Shown piece after piece: positions 45,801 to 54,559 of a stretch of 64,000 nt of DNA. Each line of letters begins with the position of its first letter. Within the stretch, counting starts at the first letter, position 1. The notes beneath the pieces are model-generated. The model saw only the letters and a list, made by a program, of their open reading frames with translations. It did not search any database and was not told where the DNA came from. The DNA lies in the NCBI RefSeq assembly GCF_014205335.1, contig NZ_JACHNH010000001.1, positions 3,590,501 to 3,654,500 of the forward strand, written 5' to 3'. Origin of the DNA: Amorphoplanes digitatis. Its GTDB lineage: Bacteria; Actinomycetota; Actinomycetes; Mycobacteriales; Micromonosporaceae. The translations under genes and the position numbers were made by a program.

Positions 45801-47007
45801 CGTGCCGCAGCGCGGTCAGGCCCTCGACCGGGGCCCGGCCGCGCAGGGCGCCGGTGGCGGCGTCGAGCCAGACGATCTCGTCGGCGCCGCCCGCGTAGAC
45901 CCGGCTGCCGTCGCGGTTGAGCCCCAGCCCGCGTACCGCCGTCGGCACGGACCAGCGGGCGGCCACCGCGCCGGTGCCCGGGTCGTACGCGGTCACGGCC
46001 GGGCCCGCGCCGAGCAGCACCCGGCCGCCGTCCGGGGTGAACGCGAGGCTCGCCGCGTCGCCGCCCTTCGCGGCGGCGACCACCCGCTCGATCTTCAAGG
46101 TCTCGGTGTCCGCGTAGGCCAGCGAGCCCGACGTCACGTCGGCGACGGCGAGCCGCCGTCCGTCCGCGCTCACCGCGAGGGCGTGCCCGGCGGCCGGGCC
46201 CTCGCCGAACGGGTGCGGCAGGTCCAGGCAGTACGCCCAGCCCTGCGCCAGGTGCAGCACGTGCACGAACGCGTGCGCGCCGCCCGGGCGGCCCGCGATC
46301 AGGTCGCGGGTGTGCCGGTGACCGGGCTGATGGGTGTAGAGCGTGTAGAGCACGTCGCGGCCGGGTGAGAGGACCGCCTGGCGCCCGTCGCCGCGCATCT
46401 CCTCCTCGGCGCCGGGCGGCACCGGCACCTTGTCGCGGGTGTAAAGCGGATTCAGCACGCCCGAGCCCAGGTCGAGCAGCCGCACCCGGTACCGCTCCGG
46501 CGCCTCGCGCGGCAGCCACTCCAGCACGAACAGGCCGGTACCGTCGGTGGTGAACGCGTCGGGCTCGACGACGCCGCCCAGGTCGTACTCGCGCTGCCGG
46601 CCGCCGGCAACGACAAGCAGGGCGGTCCGCGGCCTTGCCGCCGGCCGGTCCGGCGCGGGCATACGGGTCAGCGCGCTGTTGGCGCCGTCGGCGGAGATCA
46701 CCCGGGGCACCCAGCCGGCGGCGATCGGGGTACGCCCGTCCGGCTCGCCCTTCGCCGGGTCGAGCCGGAGCAGGAGCGGGGCACCGGCGTCGTCGCGGGA
46801 CACCGCGCAGGCCAGCGCGCCGTCCGGGCTCAGCACGGCCTGGTCGCCGAGGTCGCGGGGCCGCGCGCCGCCGAGCACGACCAGGCCGCGCCGGCCCTCG
46901 GCCACCACGAGGTCCGGCACGGACACGGTCGCGCGCGCCGGCTCGCGGCACGCGGCCGTCAGGGCGGCGCCGCCCGCGATGATGAAAAGATTCCGCCTGG
47001 TCGTCAT
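45793..47007 (-). CDS. Lipoprotein with beta-propeller-like repeats
   Basis: A 404-residue exported protein. The N-terminus MTTRRNLFIIAGGAALTAAC ends in a lipobox (LTAAC, Cys20); RR also allows Tat export. The rest has repeating blades such as VVLGGARPRDLGDQAVLSPDGALACAV, ALAVSADGRRLAVADV, SLAFTPDGGRVLLGAG and GLGLNRDGSRVYAGG, typical of a seven-bladed propeller. No catalytic site is seen. Its ATG 47007 falls about where a mirror-image ECF promoter (47013-47042) would start transcription, so it is probably controlled by the divergent sigma factor and made from a leaderless message. Confidence 0.82.
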   Translation of the reverse strand: MTTRRNLFIIAGGAALTAACREPARATVSVPDLVVAEGRRGLVVLGGARPRDLGDQAVLSPDGALACAVSRDDAGAPLLLRLDPAKGEPDGRTPIAAGWVPRVISADGANSALTRMPAPDRPAARPRTALLVVAGGRQREYDLGGVVEPDAFTTDGTGLFVLEWLPREAPERYRVRLLDLGSGVLNPLYTRDKVPVPPGAEEEMRGDGRQAVLSPGRDVLYTLYTHQPGHRHTRDLIAGRPGGAHAFVHVLHLAQGWAYCLDLPHPFGEGPAAGHALAVSADGRRLAVADVTSGSLAYADTETLKIERVVAAAKGGDAASLAFTPDGGRVLLGAGPAVTAYDPGTGAVAARWSVPTAVRGLGLNRDGSRVYAGGADEIVWLDAATGALRGRAPVEGLTALRHVR

Positions 47008-47012
47008 GCCCT

Positions 47013-47042
47013 GTCGACACCGCGCGCCCGGCGGCGGTTCCC
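47013..47042 (-). promoter_or_regulatory. ECF-type promoter for the lipoprotein gene
   Basis: Reading leftward, GGGAACC (47042-47036), 17 nt, then GTCGAC (47018-47013). The -35 overlaps the opposite promoter's in the palindrome GGTTCCCCGGGAACC (47036-47050). Confidence 0.65.
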
Positions 47043-47043
47043 C

Positions 47044-47073
47044 GGGAACCTCATCGCGGTACGCGGTGTCATG
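47044..47073 (+). promoter_or_regulatory. ECF-type autoregulatory promoter for the sigma factor gene
   Basis: GGGAACC at 47044-47050, 17 nt, then GTCATG at 47068-47073, the GGAAC/GTC pattern of ECF promoters. It faces the sigma gene and mirrors the lipoprotein promoter exactly in spacing. Confidence 0.65.
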
Positions 47074-47120
47074 GGGGTGTCGGCGTCAGATTCAACCGCG
47101 TGGAGGTGTCGAGGCCGCAC

Positions 47121-47684
47121 ATGGTCACCGAACTGGACGACGCGGCGGCCGTGACCCGTGCCCGCGCCGGCGACCTTTCCGCGTACGACGTCCTGGTCGC
47201 CCGGTACACCGTGCCCGCGCACCGGGCCGCGGTGCTGCTCGGTGCCGGCGCGGACGCCGACGACGTGGTGCAGGAGGCGTTCGTGAAGGCGTACCGGCAG
47301 CTCTCGCGGTATCGCGGCGAGTCGGGATTCCGGCCCTGGCTGCTCGCGATCGTCGCCAACGAGACCCGCAACCTGCACCGTTCCCGGCGCCGCCGCGACG
47401 GCCTGGTGCTGCGCGCCGCCGCGCACGAGCAGCCGGAGCGGCTCGTGCCCGATCCGGCCGAGACCGTGCTGGCGGACGAGCGCCGGAACCGCCTGGTCGA
47501 GCAGATCCGGCTCCTCGATCACCGGGATCGGGAGGTGCTGGTGCTGCGGTTCCTGCTGGACCTGTCGGAGGCGGAGACCGCGGAGACGCTGGGACTGCCG
47601 AAGGGGACCGTGAAGTCGCGGACCTCGCGGGCGCTGGCCAGGCTGCGCGGCCGGCTGGTCGTGGGGGAGGTGCGCGGTGCCTGA
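47121..47684 (+). CDS. ECF RNA polymerase sigma factor
   Basis: A 187-residue ECF sigma factor. Region 2 is visible in AYDVLVARYTVPAHRAAVLLGAGADADDVVQEAFVKAYRQLSRYRGE and FRPWLLAIVANETRN, and region 4 in LLDHRDREVLVLRFLLDLSEAETAETLGLPKGTVKSRTSRAL. It directs RNA polymerase to stress or envelope genes. An 8-bp overlap with the next gene, a single-pass membrane protein, is the usual sigma/anti-sigma layout. ECF promoter sequences just upstream suggest autoregulation together with the divergent lipoprotein gene. ATG 47121 is preferred over GTG 47100, with GAGG six nt ahead. Confidence 0.93.
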   Translation: MVTELDDAAAVTRARAGDLSAYDVLVARYTVPAHRAAVLLGAGADADDVVQEAFVKAYRQLSRYRGESGFRPWLLAIVANETRNLHRSRRRRDGLVLRAAAHEQPERLVPDPAETVLADERRNRLVEQIRLLDHRDREVLVLRFLLDLSEAETAETLGLPKGTVKSRTSRALARLRGRLVVGEVRGA

Positions 47685-48405
47685 GCAGGAGGACGCCCTG
47701 GTCGCGGAGCTCCGCGCGCTCGGCGACGCACTGGACGTGGGGCGGGCGGCGGACCAGCGGGCCGCGGTCCGGGCCCGCCTCACCCGGCCCGCGCCGGCCC
47801 GGCGCCGCCTGCGGCGGTGGCTGCTGGCCGGCGCCGCGGCGCTGGTCGGCGCGGTCGCGGTGGTCGCGCCGGCGCGCGCGGCGGTGGTCGACGCGGTCGG
47901 CGGGCTGCTGCGCATCGCCGGGATCGAGGTACGCGGCGAGCCCCGCACCGGCGGCCTGCCGGCCACGCCCGTCCCGCTGCCGTCGCTGCGCGACGCGGAC
48001 CTGGCCGAGGCCCGGCGGGTCGCGCTGTTCCCGGTGCGGGTGCCGGCCGAGCTGGGTGCGCCCGAGCGGGTCACGCTCGCCGACCCCGACTCCGGCGGCG
48101 CGCCGCGGGTGGTCTCGATGTCCTTCCGCGGCGGCGCCGTCCGGTTCGACCAGTTCGACGGTGCCCTGTCGCCGGGCTTCTTCAAGATCGCCGCCGACGC
48201 CGAGTGGGTGGAGGTGGGCACGGGCGGCATCTGGCTGCCGGGGCCGCACCCGGTCACCTACGTCGGCCGCGACGGCGCCGAGCGCGTCGAGACGGCCCGG
48301 CTGGCGGCGCCGACCCTGATCTGGGCCGACGCCGGCGTCACCTATCGCCTCGAGGGGGTGCGGACGCCGGAGGAGGCCCGGCGGATCGCCGGCTCGCTGA
48401 CTTGA
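47677..48405 (+). CDS. Putative membrane anti-sigma factor
   Basis: A 242-residue protein starting at GTG 47677 inside the sigma gene (8-bp overlap). An approximately 45-residue N-terminal helical part would face the cytoplasm (EQEDALVAELRALGDALDVG), a transmembrane helix follows (residues 49-66, LLAGAAALVGAVAVVAPA), and the rest is extracytoplasmic. There is no HxxxCxxC zinc motif, so it is not a ZAS protein. The anti-sigma role is inferred from position and topology. The outer domain (VSMSFRGGAVRFDQFDG...) could sense envelope conditions. Confidence 0.72.
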   Translation: MPEQEDALVAELRALGDALDVGRAADQRAAVRARLTRPAPARRRLRRWLLAGAAALVGAVAVVAPARAAVVDAVGGLLRIAGIEVRGEPRTGGLPATPVPLPSLRDADLAEARRVALFPVRVPAELGAPERVTLADPDSGGAPRVVSMSFRGGAVRFDQFDGALSPGFFKIAADAEWVEVGTGGIWLPGPHPVTYVGRDGAERVETARLAAPTLIWADAGVTYRLEGVRTPEEARRIAGSLT

Positions 48406-48491
48406 GCCTTTCGGCGGTGCGAACCGGTTGGCAACCGTCGTGCGCCCGTTTTGAACTCCCCGGGTGTCGGCGGGGCGCCGATGGGGATTGC

Positions 48492-48761
48492 ATGACCGAC
48501 ACGCAGATCGTTGAGCTGGGCCTCCAGGCGATGACCATCGCGGCGAAGATGTGTGCGCCGGTGCTGGTGACCGCGTTGCTCATCGGTTTCGCGATCTCGT
48601 TGTTCCAGTCGGTCACGCAGATCCAGGAGGCGACGCTGTCGTTCGTGCCGAAGGCGGTGGGTGTCGGGGCGGCGATCCTGTTCTCCGGCAACTGGATGTT
48701 GCACGAGATGATGACGTACACGACGCAGCTGTTCGAGAAGATCCCGACGCTGCTCGCCTGA
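48492..48761 (+). CDS. fliQ: FliQ flagellar export-gate protein, solitary copy
   Basis: An 89-residue protein matching FliQ along its entire length: MTDTQIVELGLQAMTIAAKMCAPVLV as first transmembrane helix, the conserved ISLFQSVTQIQEATLSFVPK loop and a second helix, ending LFEKIPTLLA. FliQ forms part of the FliPQR core channel of the flagellar type III export apparatus. No fliP, fliR, flhB or other flagellar gene adjoins it; the neighbours are an anti-sigma gene and a START-domain gene. In motile actinomycetes fliQ normally lies in the flagellar cluster, so this is either a second copy or a displaced one. Its stop is two bp from the convergent gene's stop. Confidence 0.93.
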   Translation: MTDTQIVELGLQAMTIAAKMCAPVLVTALLIGFAISLFQSVTQIQEATLSFVPKAVGVGAAILFSGNWMLHEMMTYTTQLFEKIPTLLA

Positions 48762-48763
48762 GC

Positions 48764-49225
48764 TCAACCGATCTTGATGAGGTAGGCGTCCAGGGCCGCG
48801 TAGCTCTGGTTGGCGCCCTGCTCCATGCCCGACTGCATCATGCCGTCGCGATCCGCCTGCGTGTCGAAGCGCGTCGTGCTGGTCACCGTGGTCCGGCCCG
48901 CCTCCTCGGTGAAGACGTAGGTGTCCACCGCGACGTGGCCGGCCATCGGCTCGTACTCGAACGTCCAGGTGAACGTGTCCGGCGCCGAGATCTCGAGGAA
49001 CTCGCCCCGGAACGGATGCTCCTGCCCGTCCGCGGTCTCGACGAAGCGCCAGGTGCCGCCGACCCGGAAGTCGATCGTCACGTCGAGCGGGTTTCCCCGG
49101 CCCCACCAGTGGCGCAGGTGCTCGGCCTGGGTGTGCGCGGCCCAGACCAGGGCCTTCGGCGCGTCGAACGTGCGGCTCATGACGAGCTCGGTCGGGCTGG
49201 GGGTGCTGATGGCGATGGTGTTCAC
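48764..49225 (-). CDS. SRPBCC/AHSA1-type START-domain protein
   Basis: A 153-residue protein with AHSA1-like features: LVMSRTFDAPKALVWAAHTQAEHLRHWWGRG, FRVGGTWRFVE and a C-terminal helix (RDGMMQSGMEQGANQSYAALDAYL). The fold is a hydrophobic-ligand cavity; the ligand is unknown. GTG 49225 follows AAGGAG and overlaps the stop of the ArsR gene (GTGA), a standard two-gene unit in actinobacteria and other phyla. The ArsR partner probably represses the operon. Confidence 0.9.
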   Translation of the reverse strand: MNTIAISTPSPTELVMSRTFDAPKALVWAAHTQAEHLRHWWGRGNPLDVTIDFRVGGTWRFVETADGQEHPFRGEFLEISAPDTFTWTFEYEPMAGHVAVDTYVFTEEAGRTTVTSTTRFDTQADRDGMMQSGMEQGANQSYAALDAYLIKIG

Positions 49226-49557
49226 GGCTGCTCCTTCTGCAGGTCGTCCAGGTAGGTGCCGAGCGTGTCGTAGCGCTCCTCCCAGAGGAGCCGGTACTGC
49301 GCGACCCAGCTCGCGACGTCGCGCAGCGGCGCCGGCTCGATCCGGCAGCGCCGCCACTGCGCCTCGCGGGTGCGGACGATCAGGCCCGCCTTCTCCAGCA
49401 CGTTGAGGTGCTTCGAGACCGCCTGCGCGCTGATCGGGAACGGCGCCGCGAGTTCGTTGACCGTTGCCTCGCCCCGCGCCAGCCGGGCGAGGATCGCCCT
49501 GCGGGTCGGGTCGGCGAGGGCGGCGAAGACGCCGCTGATCTGGTCCGTCGTCGTCAT
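49222..49557 (-). CDS. ArsR-family transcriptional regulator
   Basis: A 111-residue winged-helix repressor of the type that accompanies AHSA1 proteins. The DNA-binding unit is ALADPTRRAILARLARGEATVNELAAPFPISAQAVSKHLNVLEKAGLI, followed by a basic wing (RTREAQWRRCRIEPAPL) and a dimer helix (WEERYDTLGTYLDDLQKE). No metal-binding cysteines are present, so a non-metal signal is likely. ATG 49557 follows AGGTGG. Upstream is a consensus TATAAT -10 with repeats that look like its own operator. Confidence 0.92.
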   Translation of the reverse strand: MTTTDQISGVFAALADPTRRAILARLARGEATVNELAAPFPISAQAVSKHLNVLEKAGLIVRTREAQWRRCRIEPAPLRDVASWVAQYRLLWEERYDTLGTYLDDLQKEQP

Positions 49558-49571
49558 GCTCAACCACCTGG

Positions 49572-49605
49572 ATTATAAACCGATTGGTTTACCAACCGAT
49601 GGGTT
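49572..49605 (-). promoter_or_regulatory. ArsR promoter and probable autoregulatory operator
   Basis: On the minus strand TATAAT (49577-49572) is a consensus -10. Just upstream are the palindrome TTGGTTTACCAA (49584-49595) and a direct repeat ACCGATkGGTT at 49579 and 49595, 16 bp apart. The AT-richness stands out in this genome, and the site overlaps the promoter. Confidence 0.6.
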
Positions 49606-49656
49606 GGACACTACGCCCTGGTGCGGGAATGTCAACCCCCTGGTTCGATGGTCGAC

Positions 49657-51765
49657 ATGAATATCTGGCCGGGGAATCCGTATCCGCTCGGCGCCACCTA
49701 CGACGGCGGCGGGACCAACTTCGCGCTGTTCTCCGAGGTCGCCGAGCGCGTCGAGCTGTGCCTGTTCGACGACGACGGCGTCGAGACCCGGATCGACCTG
49801 CCGGAGCGCGAGGCCCTGGTCTGGCACGGCTACCTGCCGCGCGTCGTGCCCGGCCAGCGGTACGGCTACCGCGTGCACGGCCCGTACGACCCCGCGGCGG
49901 GGCTGCGGTGCAACCCGGCCAAGCTGCTGCTCGACCCGTACGCGAAGGCGATCGAGGGCCACAACGAGTGGAACAACGCCCTCTACTCGTACAACTTCGG
50001 CGATCCGGGCAGCCTGAACACCGCCGACTCGGCGCCGTACGCGATGCGCTCGGTGGTGATCAACCCGTTCTTCGACTGGGCCAACGATCGGCCGTTGCGC
50101 ATACCGTTCCACCAGACGGTGATCTACGAGGCGCACGTGAAGGGCATGACCGCACGGCACCCCGGCATTCCCGAGGACGTGCGCGGCACCTACTCCGGCC
50201 TGGCGCACCCGGTGATGATCAAGTATCTCCAGGGCCTCGGGGTGACCGCGGTCGAGCTGATGCCGGTGCACCAGTTCGTGCACGACAGCGGCCTGATCGA
50301 GCGCGGGCTGTCGAACTACTGGGGCTACAACACCATCGGCTTCTTCGCGCCGCACAACGACTACGCGTCGTTCGGCGGCCGCGGCGGCCAGGTGCAGGAG
50401 TTCCGGTCGATGGTGAAGGCGCTGCACGCGGCCGGCATCGAGGTCATCCTCGACGTCGTCTACAACCACACCGCCGAGGGCAACCACCTGGGCCCGACCC
50501 TGTCGTTCCGCGGCATCGACAATCCCGCCTACTACCGGCTCGTCGACGGCGACAAGCAGTACTACTACGACACCACCGGCACCGGTAACAGCCTCAACGT
50601 GCGCCACCACGAGTCGCTGCGGCTGATCATGGACTCGCTGCGGTACTGGGTCACCGACATGCACGTCGACGGCTTCCGCTTCGACCTCGCCTCCGCGCTG
50701 GCGCGGGAGTTCCACGAGGTGAACCGGCTGGCCGCGTTCTTCGACCTGGTCAACCAGGATCCGATCGTGTCGCAGGTCAAGCTGATCGCCGAGCCGTGGG
50801 ACGTCGGCGACGGCGGCTACCAGGTCGGCGGCTTCCCGCCGCTGTGGACGGAGTGGAACGGCAAGTACCGCGACACCGTGCGCGACTTCTGGCGCGGCGA
50901 GCCGGCCAGCCTCGGCGAGTTCGCCTCCCGCTTCACCGGCTCATCCGACCTGTACGAGATCGACGGCCGCCGCCCGATCGCCTCGATCAACTTCGTGACC
51001 GCGCACGACGGGTTCACGCTCAACGACCTGGTCTCGTACAACGAGAAGCACAACGAGGCCAACGGCGAGGAGAACCGGGACGGCGAGAGCCACAACCGGT
51101 CCTGGAACGGCGGCGTGGAGGGACCCACCGAGGACTCGGAGGTGACCGCGCTGCGCGAGCGGCAGAAGCGCAACTTCCTCGCCACGCTCCTGCTGTCGCA
51201 GGGCGTGCCGATGATCTCGCACGGCGACGAGCTGAGCCGCACCCAGCGGGGCAACAACAACGTGTACGCCCACGACAGCGAGCTGAGCTGGATCGACTGG
51301 GCGGACGCCCGCCACCACGACGTGCTGACCCTGTTCACCGCCCGGCTGACCCGGCTGCGCGCCGAACACCCGATCTTCCGCCGCCGGCGCTTCTTCACCG
51401 GCGATCCGGTCGGCGACGCGAAGGTCCCGGACATCGCCTGGCTGCGCCGCGACGGCGAGCCGATGACCGGCGAGGACTGGACCGCCCGGTCCGGCATGAC
51501 GATGACCGTGTTCCTCAACGGCCACGGCATACCGGAACGCGACGAGCTGGGCGAGCCGATCTCCGACGACTGCTTCCTGGTGCTGTTCAACCCCCTCGCG
51601 GAGCCGGTGACCTTCACCGTGCCGCCGCGCGCGTACGGGCGCACCTGGGAGACGGTCCTGCACACCGGCGACCCGCTGCTGCTGGCCCGCAAGCGGGTCA
51701 CCAAGGCCGGCGGCAGGCTGGACGTCCCCCCGCACACGATGCTCATGCTGCGCTGCCGCTACTGA
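49657..51765 (+). CDS. glgX: Glycogen debranching enzyme GlgX (isoamylase type)
   Basis: A 702-residue GH13 enzyme hydrolysing alpha-1,6 branches of limit-dextrin glycogen. An N-terminal CBM48 (NIWPGNPYPLGATYDGGGTNFALFSE) precedes the barrel, whose catalytic residues are the Asp nucleophile in DGFRFDLAS, the Glu acid in LIAEPWDVG and the Asp in VTAHDGFTLNDLVSYNEKHNEAN. Length and motifs are standard. I start at the ATG before NIWPG, where relatives begin; ATG 49648 is three codons upstream. It stands alone, with 7 bp to the convergent helicase gene. Confidence 0.95.
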   Translation: MNIWPGNPYPLGATYDGGGTNFALFSEVAERVELCLFDDDGVETRIDLPEREALVWHGYLPRVVPGQRYGYRVHGPYDPAAGLRCNPAKLLLDPYAKAIEGHNEWNNALYSYNFGDPGSLNTADSAPYAMRSVVINPFFDWANDRPLRIPFHQTVIYEAHVKGMTARHPGIPEDVRGTYSGLAHPVMIKYLQGLGVTAVELMPVHQFVHDSGLIERGLSNYWGYNTIGFFAPHNDYASFGGRGGQVQEFRSMVKALHAAGIEVILDVVYNHTAEGNHLGPTLSFRGIDNPAYYRLVDGDKQYYYDTTGTGNSLNVRHHESLRLIMDSLRYWVTDMHVDGFRFDLASALAREFHEVNRLAAFFDLVNQDPIVSQVKLIAEPWDVGDGGYQVGGFPPLWTEWNGKYRDTVRDFWRGEPASLGEFASRFTGSSDLYEIDGRRPIASINFVTAHDGFTLNDLVSYNEKHNEANGEENRDGESHNRSWNGGVEGPTEDSEVTALRERQKRNFLATLLLSQGVPMISHGDELSRTQRGNNNVYAHDSELSWIDWADARHHDVLTLFTARLTRLRAEHPIFRRRRFFTGDPVGDAKVPDIAWLRRDGEPMTGEDWTARSGMTMTVFLNGHGIPERDELGEPISDDCFLVLFNPLAEPVTFTVPPRAYGRTWETVLHTGDPLLLARKRVTKAGGRLDVPPHTMLMLRCRY

Positions 51766-51772
51766 GCGGGCC

Positions 51773-53440
51773 TCAGCGCTGGTAACGCTCCCGGCGTACG
51801 CCCGGCTTGCGGCCGCGGATCGTGCTGCGCTGGAGGGCGGCGATCACCATGTCGGCGGCCGCCTCCGGCACCTCGACAAGCGAGAAGCGGTCGGTGATCT
51901 GGATCGCGCCGATGTCGCGGGCGCTGAGCCCCGACTCGCCGGCGATCGCGCCGACCAGGTCCTGCGGGCGCAGCCCGGCCCGCCGGCCGATGCCGAAGAA
52001 CAGCCGTGCCACGGGGGCGCCGGAAGGGGCGCCGCCGCGGCGCTCGGGGCCGCGCCTGCCCTCGCGGTCCGGCTCGCGCGGCGGCCGCGCCACCGACGGG
52101 ATCTCCTCCTCGTCGACGTCGCCGCCGGCCGCCTCGTGCGCCAGCTTCACCGCGGCCAGCGCCACGGTCTCGATGTCGAACTCGCTGGTCAGCGACTCGA
52201 TCACGACCCGGAAGCGGTCCAGGTCGTCTGCCTGGAGGCTGCTCTCCAGCGCCGAGCGGGTCAGCTCGAGGCGGCGGGCCCGCAGGTCGGTGACCGTCGG
52301 CACCTTCTCCACCGTGATCCGCTGGCGGGTCAGCCGCTCGATCGCCTTGAGCATGCGCTGCTCGCGCGGCTCGACCAGGGTGATCGCGGCGCCCTCCCGG
52401 CCCGCCCGGCCGACCCGGCCGATGCGGTGCACGTAGGCCTCCGGCGCGGACGGGACGTTGTAGTTGACGACGTGCGTCAGCTGCTCGACGTCCAGGCCGC
52501 GGGCGGCGACGTCGGTCGCCACCAGCAGCTCGGTGCTGCCGGCCCGCAGCCGGCCCATGACCCGGTCCCGCTGGTCCTGGCTCATGCCGCCGTGCAGCGC
52601 CTCGGCCCGGTAGCCGCGCCCGTTGAGGGTCTCGGTGACCTGGTCGACCTCCTCGCGGGTGCGGCAGAAGACGATCGCCGCGGTGGGCGCCTCGACGTCG
52701 AGCACCCGGCCGAGCGCGGCCGACTTGTGCGCGCGGGCCACGACGTACGCGCTCTGCCGTACCAGGGGGATCTCACCCGGCGCCGACTCCTCGCGGCCCA
52801 TCTGGATCCGGACCGGGTCCTTCAGGTGCCGGCGGGCGATGCCGTCGATGCGCGGCGGCATCGTCGCCGAGAAGAGCACGGTCTGCCGGTTCTGCGGCGT
52901 CTCGGCCAGGATCGCCTCGATGTCCTCCGCGAAGCCCATGTCGAGCATCTCGTCGGCCTCGTCGAGCACGACAGTGCGCACGTCGCTCAGGTCCAGCGTC
53001 TCGCGGCTGATGTGGTCCAGCACCCGGCCCGGCGTGCCGACGACGACGTCGACGCCGCGTTGCAGCGCCTGCAACTGCCGCCCGATCGGCTGGCCGCCGT
53101 AGACCGGCAGGACGCGTACGCCCAGGTCACGGCCGTAACGGTGCACCGCCTGCGACACCTGCTCGGCGAGCTCGCGGGTCGGCACCAGCACCAGGGCGGC
53201 CGGGCCGCCCTTGGCGTCCGGCTCGAGCCGGTGCAGCAGGGGCAGCGCGAACGCCGCGGTCTTGCCGGTGCCGGTCGCGGCCTGCCCGAGCAGGTCGTTG
53301 CCGGCCAGCAGCGGCGGGATCGCCTCACGCTGGATCGGCGTCGGCTCCTCGTAGCCCAGGCTGGTCAGGGCCTTCAGCAACTCGGGGCGGAGCGCCAGAC
53401 CGGCGAAGCCTGTCGCGTCCGCGAACAGGTGCTCGCTCAT
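51773..53440 (-). CDS. deaD: DEAD-box ATP-dependent RNA helicase
   Basis: A 555-residue RNA helicase. The Q motif (EEPTPIQREAIPPLL), motif I ATGTGKT, motif II DEAD, motif III SAT, motif V ATDVAARGLDV and motif VI HRIGRVGRAG are intact. A charged linker is followed by a DbpA-type RNA-binding domain (VARLFFGIGRRAGLRPQDLVGAIAGES...). This architecture matches CsdA/DeaD, which unwinds structured RNA during ribosome assembly and cold adaptation. ATG 53440 is preceded by GGAG; GTG 53446 would add two residues. Confidence 0.93.
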   Translation of the reverse strand: MSEHLFADATGFAGLALRPELLKALTSLGYEEPTPIQREAIPPLLAGNDLLGQAATGTGKTAAFALPLLHRLEPDAKGGPAALVLVPTRELAEQVSQAVHRYGRDLGVRVLPVYGGQPIGRQLQALQRGVDVVVGTPGRVLDHISRETLDLSDVRTVVLDEADEMLDMGFAEDIEAILAETPQNRQTVLFSATMPPRIDGIARRHLKDPVRIQMGREESAPGEIPLVRQSAYVVARAHKSAALGRVLDVEAPTAAIVFCRTREEVDQVTETLNGRGYRAEALHGGMSQDQRDRVMGRLRAGSTELLVATDVAARGLDVEQLTHVVNYNVPSAPEAYVHRIGRVGRAGREGAAITLVEPREQRMLKAIERLTRQRITVEKVPTVTDLRARRLELTRSALESSLQADDLDRFRVVIESLTSEFDIETVALAAVKLAHEAAGGDVDEEEIPSVARPPREPDREGRRGPERRGGAPSGAPVARLFFGIGRRAGLRPQDLVGAIAGESGLSARDIGAIQITDRFSLVEVPEAAADMVIAALQRSTIRGRKPGVRRERYQR

Positions 53441-53608
53441 TTTCACCGCTCCGGATCCTTGGTGCGCCGGTCACGGTGGTGTCCGGCATCAACGACAAGT
53501 AAGGATACGAGGCCGGCGTTTCGCACCGGCCGGCCGGTGGCCGGCCCGGCCGGTCGTACGTCCGACTGAGTCCGGGTACCGCGGTGCGGGATACGTCAGG
53601 ATTACGAC

Positions 53609-54559
53609 ATGGTGGACGTGATCGTGGTGGGCGGCGGGATCATCGGGCTGACGGCGGCGATGCGGCTGCGCGAGCGCGGCGCGGAGGTGACCGTCTGGGC
53701 GCCGTCCGGGCCGGAGCAGACCGTCTCGGCGGTCGCCGCGGCGGTCTGGTACCCGACCCGGACACTCTTCGAGCCCCGCGTCCTGGCCTGGGCCGCGGCG
53801 ACCTACGACCAGTTCCGCCGGCACGCGTTCGCCCGGGTGCCCGGTGTGCTGGTCCGCGAGACCCGCAACCTCGAACGCGACGGCGCCGCCGGCGAGCCCT
53901 GGTGGGCGCCCGCCGCCCGCGGCGTGCGGTACCTGCCGATCGACCCGCCGTGGACCCGCGAGATCCGCTTCCAGGCGCCGCTGGTCGAGATGGGTACCTA
54001 CCTGCCGTGGCTGCGGGAGCGGCTGGTCGCCGCCGGCGCCCGGGTGGTGCGCCGCCGCGTCGACCGGCTGGAGGAGGCCCTGGTCGAGGCCCCGGTGGTG
54101 GTCAACGCCACCGGCCTCGCCGCCGGCACCCTCTGCGGCGACCCCGACGTCTTTCCGGTACGCGGGCAGATCGTGCGCGTCGCCAACCCCGGCATCATCG
54201 TCTCGGTGCGCGACCAGGGCGACCCGGGCACCTACGTGCACCCGCGCAGCCGGGACGTCGTCCTCGGCGGCACCTGGCAGGCGAACAACTGGAACACCGC
54301 GCCGGACCCCGCGACCCGTGACGCGATCCTGGAGCGGTGCGTCGCGCTGGTGCCGGAGCTGGCCGGTGCGCCGATCGTGGGTGAGGAGGCCGGGCTGCGC
54401 CCGGCACGCCGCGGCGGGCCGCGCGTCGAGGCCGAGAAGTGGCCCGCCGGGACGGTCGTGCACGCGTACGGGCACGGCGGCGCCGGAATGACGCTCTGCT
54501 GGGGCACCGCCGACGAAGTCGCGTCGCTTGTGTGTGACGAGTCGTTGACCGTCCGTTAA
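53609..54559 (+). CDS. D-amino-acid oxidase
   Basis: A 316-residue FAD enzyme of the DAO family. The N-terminus VIVVGGGIIGLTAAMRL binds FAD; the active-site residues typical of the family occur in SAVAAAVWYPTR, the substrate arginine in LRPARRGGPRVE and the FAD loop in YGHGGAGMTLCWG. It oxidises D-amino acids to keto acids, ammonia and H2O2. The motif set fits DAO better than glycine oxidase. AGGA lies 7 nt before ATG 53609. Its last 16 bp carry the first part of the PHO box that precedes phoX. Confidence 0.9.
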   Translation: MVDVIVVGGGIIGLTAAMRLRERGAEVTVWAPSGPEQTVSAVAAAVWYPTRTLFEPRVLAWAAATYDQFRRHAFARVPGVLVRETRNLERDGAAGEPWWAPAARGVRYLPIDPPWTREIRFQAPLVEMGTYLPWLRERLVAAGARVVRRRVDRLEEALVEAPVVVNATGLAAGTLCGDPDVFPVRGQIVRVANPGIIVSVRDQGDPGTYVHPRSRDVVLGGTWQANNWNTAPDPATRDAILERCVALVPELAGAPIVGEEAGLRPARRGGPRVEAEKWPAGTVVHAYGHGGAGMTLCWGTADEVASLVCDESLTVR

